Assembly: GCA_024693715.1 (NCBI GenBank) | Contig: JAILKS010000013.1 | Coordinates: 1 to 64,000, forward strand | DNA: 64,000 nt | Direction of reading: 5' to 3' | Origin: Treponema sp. | Lineage (GTDB): Bacteria; Spirochaetota; Spirochaetia; Treponematales; Treponemataceae | Part shown: positions 48,107 through 58,053 of the stretch, one piece after another | Numbering within the stretch: the first letter of the stretch is position 1 | Layout: every line of letters starts with the position of its first letter | Program-made: the position numbers and the translations under genes | The notes under the pieces: generated by a model | Told to the model about the DNA's origin: nothing | What the model saw: the letters and a program-made list of their open reading frames with translations, nothing else | Database searches by the model: none

Positions 48107-49786
48107 ATGAACGTAAACGGAAAATATAGACAGTTCCAAGCTATTGATTTTCGTGATAGAACCTGGCCTTCTAAAAAAATAGATAAGGCTCCTGTGTGGT
48201 GTTCTGTAGATTTGCGTGACGGGAATCAGGCGCTTATTAATCCAATGGGAATAGAACAAAAGCTTGAATATTTTGACATGCTTGTAAAAATCGGCTTTAA
48301 GGAAATTGAAGTCGGTTATCCTGGAGCCAATGAGGTTGAATTTGTTTTTATTCGCCGTCTTATTGAAGAACATCGTATTCCTGATGATGTTGTAATTCAG
48401 GTGCTTGCCCCGATGAGGGATGAATTAATAAAGCATACGATGGAATGTGTTGCAGGTGCATCAAAGGTAATATTTCATCTTTACAATGCAACTTCACCTG
48501 CTCAAAGAAAATACAATTTTGATAAATCAAAGGAAGAAATAATTTCTCTCGCATGCAGCGGTGTAGAGTCTGTAAAAAAATACAGGAGTCTTGCAAAGGA
48601 CACACATATTATTCTTGAATATTCACCTGAGAATTTTACGGAAACAGAAATTGATTATTCAATAGAAATCTGCTCGAAGGTAATGAAAACCTGGAATGCA
48701 GACAAGAATAACCGTATGATTCTTAATCTTCCGTCTACCGTTGAATGCTGTCTTCCGAATCAGTATGCAGATATGATTGAATATTTTTGCCGTAATATTC
48801 CTCAAAGAGATGCATGTATAATTTCTCTTCATAATCATAATGACAGAGGCGAGGGGATTGCTGCCTGTGAGCTTGGAATCCTTGCAGGTGCGGAGCGTGT
48901 AGAAGGATGTCTTTTTGGAAATGGAGAAAGGACAGGAAATCTTGATATTGTTACTGCGGCGCTTAATCTTTATACGCAGGGTGTAAATCCGGCTCTTGAT
49001 TTTTCTAATCTTGAAGAAATTACACGTCAGTTTGAACGGTTAACGGGAATGAGTGTACATCCGAGAAGTCCTTATGCAGGCGAGCTTGTTTTCTGTGCCT
49101 TCAGCGGAGGTCATCAGGATGCGATTCGTAAAGCAATTTCAGGAAGAAAAGGAGCGGATGCTGATAAGGTGTGGGATGTTCCTTATCTTTTGATTGACCC
49201 TCACGATATTGGACGTGAATACGAAGGAATTATCAGAATTAATAATCAGAGCGGAAAGGGTGGAGCAGCATATATTCTTGAACATGAATTCGGTATTATT
49301 CCTCCAAAACCAATGCTTGGTATTATCGGTCGTGTAATAAAACAGGCTGCCGATAAGGAACAGAAAGAGCTTTCTGCCGAAAATGTATATCAGATTTTTG
49401 CCGACAGATGGCTCAATACGAAGGTTCCTCTTAACGTTCTTGAAATTACTGAAAAGCATATTGAAGGTGAGCGTGGCGGAAGCGGTGAAGAACATGTAGC
49501 GGCATCTGCAACTATTGAATATCTTGGAAAGCGTTATGTTATTACAGCCAGTGGAAACGGTCCTCTTGATGCCTTTGTTAAGATATTGAGAAGAACTACA
49601 GCTCCTGTATTCAACATTACATCCTTTCATGAACATTCTATTGGTTCCGGTTCTGATACCCACGCTATGGCTTATGTTCAGATTACTTTTGAAGACGGAA
49701 CAACAAAATGGGGAGTCGGCAAAAGTTCAAACGTCGGCCGCGCCGGTATTGCAGCAGTTGTAAGTGCAATCAATTTTGAAGAATAA
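48107..49786 (+). CDS. leuA: 2-isopropylmalate synthase
   Basis: WCSVDLRDGNQALINPM, SLHNHNDRGEGIAACELGILAGAERVEGCLFGNGERTGN, C-terminal regulatory domain. Confidence 0.94.
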   Translation: MNVNGKYRQFQAIDFRDRTWPSKKIDKAPVWCSVDLRDGNQALINPMGIEQKLEYFDMLVKIGFKEIEVGYPGANEVEFVFIRRLIEEHRIPDDVVIQVLAPMRDELIKHTMECVAGASKVIFHLYNATSPAQRKYNFDKSKEEIISLACSGVESVKKYRSLAKDTHIILEYSPENFTETEIDYSIEICSKVMKTWNADKNNRMILNLPSTVECCLPNQYADMIEYFCRNIPQRDACIISLHNHNDRGEGIAACELGILAGAERVEGCLFGNGERTGNLDIVTAALNLYTQGVNPALDFSNLEEITRQFERLTGMSVHPRSPYAGELVFCAFSGGHQDAIRKAISGRKGADADKVWDVPYLLIDPHDIGREYEGIIRINNQSGKGGAAYILEHEFGIIPPKPMLGIIGRVIKQAADKEQKELSAENVYQIFADRWLNTKVPLNVLEITEKHIEGERGGSGEEHVAASATIEYLGKRYVITASGNGPLDAFVKILRRTTAPVFNITSFHEHSIGSGSDTHAMAYVQITFEDGTTKWGVGKSSNVGRAGIAAVVSAINFEE

Positions 49787-49820
49787 ATTTTCATATTTTT
49801 TTTAATCCTCAAAGAAAAAG

Positions 49821-49850
49821 TTGATGTTCTCGCATAATACGGTTTATAAT
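49821..49850 (+). promoter_or_regulatory. Putative promoter upstream of small membrane-anchored protein pair
   Basis: TTGATG-18 nt-TATAAT. Confidence 0.5.
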
Positions 49851-49885
49851 TAGGTTATAATTTTTTTTTGGCAATAGGAGACGAG

Positions 49886-50332
49886 ATGAAAAAAAGAATT
49901 ATTATAAGTTCTTGTCTAATTGTTTTGTTGGTTGTTGTTATAATAATAAAGGCTAATACTAAAAAAACTGAGGATCATTATCTAAAATCTGAATTTAATG
50001 AACTTATGTCAGATAATAAAGTGGATGATTATACATTTATAGAATATGCACGACAGGAACTTTTAAACATAGACAAATTTATTGAAAAATATAAAGAGGA
50101 TGAACTTTTTGTAGATTATATGATGGATCAAAAAGACATCTTGTCCTGGGAAATTGAACAAAAAGAAGTGAAAAATCCAAAGCCACCAAAAAATAAAAAA
50201 CAGAAATTTGAGTATAACCCGTTGGATTATATTTCGTATTATGAAAAATATTGCTGTTTAAAACATTTCAGACCCCAAAAGTTTGAAGAGTTTTGTAAAA
50301 AGTTTAATATAGTTGTAAATCAAGAAAAGTAG
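49886..50332 (+). CDS. Hypothetical small membrane-anchored protein
   Basis: ATG 49886 with aggag SD; N-terminal TM then Lys/Glu-rich region. Confidence 0.6.
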   Translation: MKKRIIISSCLIVLLVVVIIIKANTKKTEDHYLKSEFNELMSDNKVDDYTFIEYARQELLNIDKFIEKYKEDELFVDYMMDQKDILSWEIEQKEVKNPKPPKNKKQKFEYNPLDYISYYEKYCCLKHFRPQKFEEFCKKFNIVVNQEK

Positions 50333-50367
50333 ATATATTGGAGAAAAATGTTTCTTATGGAGACGAG

Positions 50368-50706
50368 ATGAAAAGAAGAATTTTTATTTTTTGTATACTG
50401 ATAGTTTTTGCAGTTTTATTGTTTACGATATTTATAAAGACTCACAATAATTTTTCATTTGTATATAGAAATGAAATAAAATCAGGGAAGGAATTAATCC
50501 AGCGAATAGAAGACTATAGAGCAAAAAATGGTGTGCTGCCGGGAAAATTAAATGAGCTTTATTCCGAAGCGGAAAAAGAGCGTAATGAGATTTATTGCTA
50601 TGATATAGAAGGCCAGGATTATGTTTTGTATTTTGGAACTTCACTTGGAGAAGGTGTTTATTATTTTTCAAAATATGATGAATGGTGCGATTATCTGAAG
50701 CATTGA
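50368..50706 (+). CDS. Hypothetical small membrane-anchored protein
   Basis: ATG 50368, same ggagacgagatgaaa start context as upstream gene; N-terminal TM. Confidence 0.6.
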   Translation: MKRRIFIFCILIVFAVLLFTIFIKTHNNFSFVYRNEIKSGKELIQRIEDYRAKNGVLPGKLNELYSEAEKERNEIYCYDIEGQDYVLYFGTSLGEGVYYFSKYDEWCDYLKH

Positions 50707-50775
50707 TTTTTTCACAAATGATTGCAAATGTTCTTTTTTGGAAAAGGTAATATAAATAAAAATGTAAAGCTTTTT

Positions 50776-52368
50776 TTATTCAGAAAACCAGGTTTTAACT
50801 GCAACCATATATTTATTACCGCGGTCAAATTCATTATTGAACATGCCGAATGAGGTAGCTCCCGGAGAAAATACAACAACTTCGGGAGTTTCTGTTTTTA
50901 AAAGGTTTTCCTTTAAACATTCCATCATCTTATCAAGACTTTCGAAAGGTCCGTTGTATTTAATTCCTTCCTTATCAAGCTCCGGTAAAAGTTTATCTGT
51001 GGCAGTGCCTTTTAAAAAGTAGAGGTCTTTTACAGGAATAACTCCGTTTTCGTTTAATTCGTCCTTGTTTCCCTTCTGGCAAAGCACGTTTTTAAGAGGT
51101 GTTAATTCAAGCCCCTTGTCTGTTCCGCCTGTTAAAAGAATAACTGATTTTCCAAACGACTGTGATGCCGCTGCTGCAGCTTCCGGTACTGTTGCACATG
51201 AATCATTGTAGAATTTAATTTCGCTTCCATTATTTTTGAATGAATGGAAGAACTGAAGTCTGTGCTCAATTCCGCTCCAGCTTCCGCAGATTTCAGCCGT
51301 TTTTTTTGCATCCACACCCATAAGGTATAAAACCAAGGCTGCGTTTAATACATTAATTTTATTATGCTCGCCCGGAACAGAAAGCCCTTTCAAAATAACT
51401 TCAGGCTCTGTCATTCCGCCAAGTAAAACCTTCCCGCAAAAGCTTCCGTCTTTTTTTGTTTCCTGCCATACACCAAAAATCTTTTTTCCGTTTGCATTTA
51501 ATACAGCAGATGTATTTTCCAAAGGCTGTTTTCCGTATCTTAAAACTGTAGCTTTTGATTCAGACGCAAAAAGATTTCCCCAGGTTGTGCATTCAGGATA
51601 AAGTGATTTATCAGGGCCTGTTCCAGGTTCATCTTCTTCTGCATCAAAAATTGAATAATCGCCTGCAGTCTGGTCTTTATAAATAAGGCGTTTATCCTGA
51701 ACATAATCCTCCATGTTGCCGTACCAGTTTTGATGATCGGGAACAATTTTTGTGATGATTGAAATGTGTGGTTTTAAAACTTTTCTTCCGCGTAAGTCTG
51801 CAAGCTGCCATGAAGAAAATTCAATTACAACCGGTGTGTCCTGTGTAACTTCATCAATAAAGGTGAGGGGACTTACTGTAATGTTTCCGCCAAGGAAGGC
51901 TTTAAATCCTGCTTTTTTTAATCCGTAATAGATGGCGCTTACTGTAGAGCTTTTTCCTTTGCTTCCTGTTACTGCAATAAGAGGACAGTCTGTAAATCTT
52001 AAAAAGATGCTTAAGTCTGTTTCGATTGCTTTGGCTGCAGCAAGATATTTATTTCCTTCGTATTTTACACCAGGGTTTTTAATTACACAGTCTGCGTTTT
52101 CAAAATCTTCTATGCGGTGTTCGCCGAGCCTGTAGGTTAATCTTGAAGTATCGATTGAAGGGTTGTTGGAAAGGCGTTCGATTGTAGGGAGTAACTGTTC
52201 TTTGGTTTTCATGTCTGTTACAAGAACGTATGCACCTTTTTGAAGAAAGAATTTAACTGCAGCTTCGCCACCGCCGTTTAATCCAAGCCCCATAATTGTT
52301 ACGTGTTTTCCTTTAATGTCGCTGAGTGATGAAAAGGCGCATTTACTTGAGTAAGAATGAAATTCCAT
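50776..52368 (-). CDS. murD: UDP-N-acetylmuramoylalanine--D-glutamate ligase
   Basis: Mur ligase ATP motif VTGSKGKSSTVSAI, IEHRLQFF, NDSCATVPEAAAAA, VVFSPGATSFGMFNNEFDRG. Confidence 0.92.
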   Translation of the reverse strand: MEFHSYSSKCAFSSLSDIKGKHVTIMGLGLNGGGEAAVKFFLQKGAYVLVTDMKTKEQLLPTIERLSNNPSIDTSRLTYRLGEHRIEDFENADCVIKNPGVKYEGNKYLAAAKAIETDLSIFLRFTDCPLIAVTGSKGKSSTVSAIYYGLKKAGFKAFLGGNITVSPLTFIDEVTQDTPVVIEFSSWQLADLRGRKVLKPHISIITKIVPDHQNWYGNMEDYVQDKRLIYKDQTAGDYSIFDAEEDEPGTGPDKSLYPECTTWGNLFASESKATVLRYGKQPLENTSAVLNANGKKIFGVWQETKKDGSFCGKVLLGGMTEPEVILKGLSVPGEHNKINVLNAALVLYLMGVDAKKTAEICGSWSGIEHRLQFFHSFKNNGSEIKFYNDSCATVPEAAAAASQSFGKSVILLTGGTDKGLELTPLKNVLCQKGNKDELNENGVIPVKDLYFLKGTATDKLLPELDKEGIKYNGPFESLDKMMECLKENLLKTETPEVVVFSPGATSFGMFNNEFDRGNKYMVAVKTWFSE

Positions 52369-52408
52369 AAAAGTACTCCAGAATTATTAAATTGAAAAAA
52401 GTTTTTTA

Positions 52409-52442
52409 TAAAAAAAAAGCCTCCCTGCAAAACAAGGAGGCT
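52409..52442 (-). terminator. Intrinsic terminator downstream of tRNA-Leu
   Basis: Minus strand agcctccttgttttgcagggaggct followed by poly-T. Confidence 0.8.
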
Positions 52443-52446
52443 AACA

Positions 52447-52532
52447 TGCCGGGAACCAGAATCGAACTGGCACGTCGGTCGCCCGACACAGGATTTTAAG
52501 TCCTGGGCGTCTACCAATTCCGCCATCCCGGC
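52447..52532 (-). tRNA. tRNA-Leu(TAA)
   Basis: Minus strand GCCGGGA ... TCCCGGC A acceptor, anticodon loop CTTAAAA, long variable arm (class II), T arm GTTCGATTC. Confidence 0.95.
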
Positions 52533-52666
52533 AACTGAATATATATTATAGAATTGATTAAAAAAAAGCAAGGGGAGGAAAAAAACGGTAAAAAAATTTA
52601 ACTTTACTTTTACTAAACTTTGTGGTAAATTATATGTTATTAAGATATTTTTTGTGAGGAAAATTA

Positions 52667-53215
52667 ATGAGTTTTAAAAAATTACCGGCTCTTGTCTGTA
52701 CAATACTTATGATGTTTGTATTGCTTGCTGCCTGTAGTAAAGAAAATTCAGAATCTTCCTACAAGGGAAACTGGTCCTACAGTTACGAACCAAAAAAAGC
52801 TGCACTGTTAGTTAAAAATGGTGGCAAAGCAAAGTTGGATGGTAAGAAATTTACCTATACCGAAAAAGACGGTATACTCAGGCTGGAAAACAAAGCCGGA
52901 GATTTAGCTTTTGCAAAATTTAAGAATGATGATAAACGACACATCTTTCTTTTTAAACACACAATCTACACAGGTGCAAATAATAATGGACTGATCGGTA
53001 AATGGACATCAGGTAAATGGTCTTTTGAGTTTAGTGCAGAAGGAACTTTTTTAGAGGATGGCTATTTTCCAGGCTACTATTCAGTAGATGAAGGAAATTC
53101 CTCCATAGTTCTGATTTATAACGATCAGTTTGAAAATACCATTGTTCCTTATGAGCTTGAAGGCAATAAGCTTATACTGGACTACCCTTGGGAAATGGTA
53201 AAAATGATTAATTAG
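52667..53215 (+). CDS. Hypothetical lipoprotein
   Basis: Lipobox FVLLAACSKEN. Confidence 0.65.
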   Translation: MSFKKLPALVCTILMMFVLLAACSKENSESSYKGNWSYSYEPKKAALLVKNGGKAKLDGKKFTYTEKDGILRLENKAGDLAFAKFKNDDKRHIFLFKHTIYTGANNNGLIGKWTSGKWSFEFSAEGTFLEDGYFPGYYSVDEGNSSIVLIYNDQFENTIVPYELEGNKLILDYPWEMVKMIN

Positions 53216-53358
53216 GATTTATGGCCGACAGGTCACAAAATAAATCAGGTCACTAAGTTTCATAAAAAGGCATAAACCTCTTATGGAACAAAAGTAAAAT
53301 TAATCCGAAAGGATTGTAAGAGTATTTTTTTAATTTATCATCAGGAGGATAAAAAAAA

Positions 53359-54624
53359 ATGAAAAAAATTCTTAAAGTATTGGGATTAGGACTTATGGTT
53401 CTCCCATTCCTTACTGGTTGTACCAAGAAGGATGGAGCAAAAGCTGGTGGCAAGATAAAGCTCGAAATGTGGTGTATTGCTACAGAGTCTGACTCTAACC
53501 GCCATTCGTATGAAGAAGCTATCAAGACTGTTACAGCTGCTCATCCTGAAGTTGAATTCACATGGGAAGCTTTCGAAAATCAGTCTTATAAGACAAAGAT
53601 TAAGGCAGCAGTTGCAGCTGATGAAATGCCTGATATCTTCTTCACATGGTCTTGTGCATTCATTGGTGACTTCGTAGATGCAGGTCGTGTTTACTGTCTC
53701 GATGAAGAATACAAGAACTTTGCAAGCGAACTTGATGAAAAGATGCTTGGAAATACAACATTCAACGGAAAACACTATGGTGTTCCTTTAACAATGAATA
53801 TCGTTGGTCTTTTTGCTAATATGGATCTTCTTAAACAGGTAGGATATACAGAAGTTCCTGGAACATACGAAGACTTCATTGCTTGTTGTGATAAACTCAT
53901 TGCAAAGGGAATCATTCCTTTTGGATGTGCAGGAAAAGAAACATGGTGTGTTACAGAATATCTTGAATCTGTAATCGAAAAGAGTTGTGGTGCTAAGACT
54001 CTTGATGATATCTTCATGGGAAGAGCTTCTTGGAACAACAAAGACGTAGCTAATGCTGTAGATACATTCCAGGCTATGGTTACAAACGGATACTTTGATC
54101 CAAACGGTATGGCTCTTTCTAACGACGAAGTTAAGGCTAACTTCATGGCTGGTAAATATGCATTCTATATGAACGGTACATGGAACTGTGCTGACTTCGC
54201 TGCTAACGCTGACTTCTTCCCAAAAGTAAAGGTTGCTGAATTCCCAGTTATCGATTCTTCAAAAGCTAAGCTCGGACAGCTCATTGGTGGTCCTTCAGAC
54301 ACATTGGCTGTTGCTAAGAGCAGCAAGAATGCCGCTGTTGCAGCTAAGTTCACATTTGAACTTGGTAGAGAAATCTGTCACTATGGATACCTTGATGGTT
54401 GTGGACTTCCAGCTTGGACACCATTCTATGACACTTCTTCTGTAAACGGTTTAACACGCGAAGTTCAGAAGATCGTTGCTGGTGCAGATCAGATGGTTCT
54501 CTTCGGAGATACAGCTATGAGTGCTGACATTGCTCAGATTTATCTTTCTTATGTAGCTAAAGTTTATGGTAAGGAAGTTAACGGAGCTCAGTTCATTGCT
54601 GGTCTTGCTAGCGAAATTAAATAG
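53359..54624 (+). CDS. ABC transporter sugar-binding lipoprotein (family 1 SBP)
   Basis: Lipobox LPFLTGCTKKDG; SBP_bac_1-like sequence; followed by two permease genes. Confidence 0.92.
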   Translation: MKKILKVLGLGLMVLPFLTGCTKKDGAKAGGKIKLEMWCIATESDSNRHSYEEAIKTVTAAHPEVEFTWEAFENQSYKTKIKAAVAADEMPDIFFTWSCAFIGDFVDAGRVYCLDEEYKNFASELDEKMLGNTTFNGKHYGVPLTMNIVGLFANMDLLKQVGYTEVPGTYEDFIACCDKLIAKGIIPFGCAGKETWCVTEYLESVIEKSCGAKTLDDIFMGRASWNNKDVANAVDTFQAMVTNGYFDPNGMALSNDEVKANFMAGKYAFYMNGTWNCADFAANADFFPKVKVAEFPVIDSSKAKLGQLIGGPSDTLAVAKSSKNAAVAAKFTFELGREICHYGYLDGCGLPAWTPFYDTSSVNGLTREVQKIVAGADQMVLFGDTAMSADIAQIYLSYVAKVYGKEVNGAQFIAGLASEIK

Positions 54625-54659
54625 TTTAGAAATTTAATATTTTTCTAACTTACGGGGGG

Positions 54660-54707
54660 ACCTTTCCCATATATTATATATAGGAAAGGTTCCTTTTTTA
54701 AAGGAAC
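54660..54707 (+). terminator. Intra-operon terminator/processing hairpin between SBP and permease genes
   Basis: acctttcc ... ggaaaggt stem then tcctttttt; overlapping gttccttttttaaaggaac palindrome. Confidence 0.65.
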
Positions 54708-54711
54708 AATT

Positions 54712-55626
54712 ATGAATAAAAAAGCTGAAAATCTTTTAAAACCACTAAATATTACGGCATTTTTACTTCCCGCCCTGATTCTTTTTATTGCAATCCTTAT
54801 TGCACCTATTATAATGTCTCTTTATTACAGTTTTTTTGATTGGAAGGGATTTGGAAACAAAACCTTTGTAGGGTTTTCAAATTATATTGAACTTTTTAAA
54901 AGTAAAGATATAAATTTCCTTGAAGCGTTGAAAAATTCGCTGCTTCTTGCAGCTTTATCAGTATTTATACAGTTACCTATTTCCCTGGGGTTTGCTTTGG
55001 CTTTGGGAAAAGGTATTAAGGGAGAAAGAGTTTTTCTTTCTGTTTATTTTGCACCGGTTTTGATTTCTACTGTTGTAATCGGTCAGCTCTGGCTTAAAAT
55101 ATACAATCCGGACTATGGTCTTTTAAATGTTTTTTTAAGAAAGATTGGTCTGGAAGAGCCAATTATGAGATGGACCGGCGATGTCAAAGATATTCTTTGG
55201 CTTGGAAATAAGAAAATTGCGCTTGGTGCGGTTTTTGCTCCAACCTTGTGGCAATATGTAGGTTATCATATGCTCTTGATGTATGCAGGTGTTAAAGGTG
55301 TACCTCTTGAGCTTAGAGAAGCCGCTATGCTTGACGGTGCAACTCCGGGCCAGGTAAATAGATATATAGTAATTCCATACATCAAAAATATTATCAAGAT
55401 TTGTGTTATTTTTGCGGTTACAGGTTCCCTTAAAACGTTCGACCTTGTATATGTTCTTATGGGAAACAGCCACCAGCACCTTGTTGAAGTTCCAAATACC
55501 TGGCTTTTCCAGATGCTTTACTTAAGTAACCGTTACGGCATGGGTAGTACAATAGCAGTAATGTTGATTATTCTTTGTTTTGCCTTCTCTCTGATTATTA
55601 GTGCCGTATTCAAGAAGGAGGATTAA
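54712..55626 (+). CDS. Carbohydrate ABC transporter permease (MalF/UgpA-like)
   Basis: Six-TM permease; EAA loop ELREAAMLDGATPGQVNRYIVIPYIKN. Confidence 0.92.
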   Translation: MNKKAENLLKPLNITAFLLPALILFIAILIAPIIMSLYYSFFDWKGFGNKTFVGFSNYIELFKSKDINFLEALKNSLLLAALSVFIQLPISLGFALALGKGIKGERVFLSVYFAPVLISTVVIGQLWLKIYNPDYGLLNVFLRKIGLEEPIMRWTGDVKDILWLGNKKIALGAVFAPTLWQYVGYHMLLMYAGVKGVPLELREAAMLDGATPGQVNRYIVIPYIKNIIKICVIFAVTGSLKTFDLVYVLMGNSHQHLVEVPNTWLFQMLYLSNRYGMGSTIAVMLIILCFAFSLIISAVFKKED

Positions 55627-55628
55627 AA

Positions 55629-56483
55629 ATGGAATCCACAGTTTATAAGACACAGGGTGGCGGCAATAAATTAAAATATTTTATTTATGCATTACTCATA
55701 TTCTGGCTTTTAATAAACATTTTCCCTATTTACTGGATGTTTACTTTTTCATTGAAGGATAATGCAGAAATATTTGGTGCAAATGTAGCAGGTCTTCCTC
55801 ATAAGTGGTTGTGGAGTAACTATGTAACTGCTATGCGTACCGGTAAGATGGGAATTTATTTCTTGAACAGTATCATTGTTGCTTTGGCAACAATCGTAAT
55901 CACTATTATTGCTGCAGTTATGGCTTCTTTTGCTATGCAGAGAATTATCTGGAAGGGACGAAAATTGATGAACAAGTTCTTTATGTTAGGACTTACTATT
56001 CCTATTCATGCTTCTCTTATTCCTGTATACATTACTCTCAAAAAGATGGGAATGCTTAACTCTTATCAGGCTCTTATTATTCCTTATTCAGCCTTCTCTC
56101 TTGCTATGGCTATTCTCATAAGCATGGGCTTTATGCAGGATATTCCTATGGAGTTAGACGAAGCAGCTACAATCGACGGTTGCGGTGTCTGGGGTATATT
56201 CTTCAGAATTATTTTCCCGTTGATGAAACCATCAGTTTCTACAATTGGAATTTATACCTTCCTTCAGTGCTGGAATGAACTTATGTTTGCTACAACCTTT
56301 AATAGTAAACAGGCACTTAGAACTCTTCCAGTTGGTATTCAGGCTCTTTCTGGTCAGCATACTACAAACTGGGGTCCTATTGGTGCAGCACTTGTTCTTG
56401 CGACATTCCCGACTTTGATAGTTTATGTGTTCTTAAGCAAAAAGATTCAGTCTAGTTTTATGGAAGGTGCTATCAAGGGATAA
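55629..56483 (+). CDS. Carbohydrate ABC transporter permease (MalG/UgpE-like)
   Basis: EAA loop ELDEAATIDGCGVWGIFFRIIFPLMKP. Confidence 0.92.
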   Translation: MESTVYKTQGGGNKLKYFIYALLIFWLLINIFPIYWMFTFSLKDNAEIFGANVAGLPHKWLWSNYVTAMRTGKMGIYFLNSIIVALATIVITIIAAVMASFAMQRIIWKGRKLMNKFFMLGLTIPIHASLIPVYITLKKMGMLNSYQALIIPYSAFSLAMAILISMGFMQDIPMELDEAATIDGCGVWGIFFRIIFPLMKPSVSTIGIYTFLQCWNELMFATTFNSKQALRTLPVGIQALSGQHTTNWGPIGAALVLATFPTLIVYVFLSKKIQSSFMEGAIKG

Positions 56484-56543
56484 AGATTTTTTTAGTTTTT
56501 TATCTCGGTTGAACAATTCATAGTAATTCGTTTAAAAAAAATA

Positions 56544-56600
56544 AGAGGTCGAAAAATATGTAGTTGTTAATTCAAAGACATATTTTTACGATCTCTTTTT
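56544..56600 (+). terminator. Terminator-like long hairpin after ABC operon
   Basis: agaggtcgaaaaatatgt / acatatttttacgatctct followed by TTTTT. Confidence 0.65.
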
Positions 56601-56692
56601 CATTTTATTTATATAATTGATTTCAATGTTACAGGCAAGGGACGGAAAAATCCCCTTTAAATTTAAAATTGAATTCATTATAATAACGTCTT

Positions 56693-58045
56693 ATGTTACT
56701 CGCACAGATTTTATCTATTCTTATATTTACAGTAATGTTCATGCTTATTATTCTTGAGGTTTTTGAAAGGCATTACATTACATTGATTTGCGGTGCTTTG
56801 ACTCTGCTTCTTGTCTTCGGACTAGGCATGCACAGCTTTCAGGCAGTTTCAGAAACACTCAATATAAAAAATATATTTACCATAGATTTCTGGTATTCAG
56901 TTTCAGAAGCAAAGGAAGTTACAACAGGCATAAACTGGGCAACCATCTTTTTTATTCTTGGAATGATGGTAATGGTAGAAGGAATGGCACGCGTCGGTTT
57001 TTTCCGATGGCTCTGCATGTGTCTTGCAAAAGCCGTTCACTATAAAGTAATTCCTGTTTTCATCACCTTTATGATTATGTCTTCTGTGCTTGCAATGTTC
57101 ATCGACAGTATAACTGTAATCCTTTTTCTTGCTACAGTTACGATTGAGCTTTCGCAGTTATTGAAGTTTAATCCTTTACCGATGATTCTTTCTGAAATCT
57201 TTTGTGCAAACTTAGGCGGTTCTGCGACTATGTGCGGGGATCCTCCGAATATAATCATCGGTACAAGTTTCGGCTGTTCGTTCTCAGATTTTTTCATGAA
57301 TACAGGAGCAATTGCAGGTATAAGTCTTGTTGTAATCATCATCTTTTTTTATTTTTCTTACAGAAAGGATTTAAAAGTTAAAGAAACGGTCGATACATCT
57401 TCTTTTCCTTCTCCTGAATCTGCAATTACCGATAGAAAAGGTTTTGTCATAAGCACATTTGTTTTTTTGATTGCAGTTGTGCTTCTTGTTACTCACGCAA
57501 TGACAGGATTTACTGTTGCTTCCATCGGAATGTTCATCGCTCTTTTAACTCTCATTACTGCTCCAAGGCATATCCCTGAAATTTTAAAGAAGGTTGATTA
57601 TAAGACGCTTTTGTTCTTTACGGGATTGTTTGTTGTTGTAGGAGGACTGGAACAGACAGGAATTCTTGAAATTGTGGCAGGTTTTATTGGAAAAATCTCT
57701 GGTGGTAATGTATACTTACTTGTAGCGATTATTATCTGGGTATCTGCATTTGCAAGTGCCTTTATCGATAACATTCCTTTTGCAGCAACAATGATTCCTG
57801 TAATTCAGTCACTTTCAGTTTCTTCCGGTGTAAGTTTGCCGACGATGATATGGTCTTTGTCTATGGGAACAGATATAGGAGGAAGTGCAACACCGATTGG
57901 AGCCAGTGCAAATGTTGTAGGAACCTCTGTTGCCGGTAAAGCGGGTTATCCTGTAGGATGGGGAACTTATTGTAAAAAAGCACTGCCCGCTACAATAATC
58001 GTAATGATAATAAGTACGGTTTATATTTTTGCAGTTTATTTATAA
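56693..58045 (+). CDS. SLC13/ArsB-NhaD superfamily transporter
   Basis: Multi-TM; SATMCGDPPNIIIGTSFG and GTDIGGSATPIGASANVVG repeats typical of the ion transporter superfamily. Confidence 0.88.
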   Translation: MLLAQILSILIFTVMFMLIILEVFERHYITLICGALTLLLVFGLGMHSFQAVSETLNIKNIFTIDFWYSVSEAKEVTTGINWATIFFILGMMVMVEGMARVGFFRWLCMCLAKAVHYKVIPVFITFMIMSSVLAMFIDSITVILFLATVTIELSQLLKFNPLPMILSEIFCANLGGSATMCGDPPNIIIGTSFGCSFSDFFMNTGAIAGISLVVIIIFFYFSYRKDLKVKETVDTSSFPSPESAITDRKGFVISTFVFLIAVVLLVTHAMTGFTVASIGMFIALLTLITAPRHIPEILKKVDYKTLLFFTGLFVVVGGLEQTGILEIVAGFIGKISGGNVYLLVAIIIWVSAFASAFIDNIPFAATMIPVIQSLSVSSGVSLPTMIWSLSMGTDIGGSATPIGASANVVGTSVAGKAGYPVGWGTYCKKALPATIIVMIISTVYIFAVYL

Positions 58046-58053
58046 GGAATAGT

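Noticed and set aside
49139-49663. 174-aa minus-strand ORF opposite leuA
   Set aside because: Antisense to a strongly conserved leuA region; composition typical of a shadow ORF.
52299-52571. 90-aa minus-strand ORF covering tRNA-Leu
   Set aside because: Translates through the tRNA (MAELVDAQDLKSCVGRPTCQFDSGS is the well-known false peptide from tRNA genes).
53386-54353. Minus-strand ORFs (62-129 aa) opposite the sugar-binding protein gene
   Set aside because: Antisense to an evident SBP gene with biased codon usage; no independent support.
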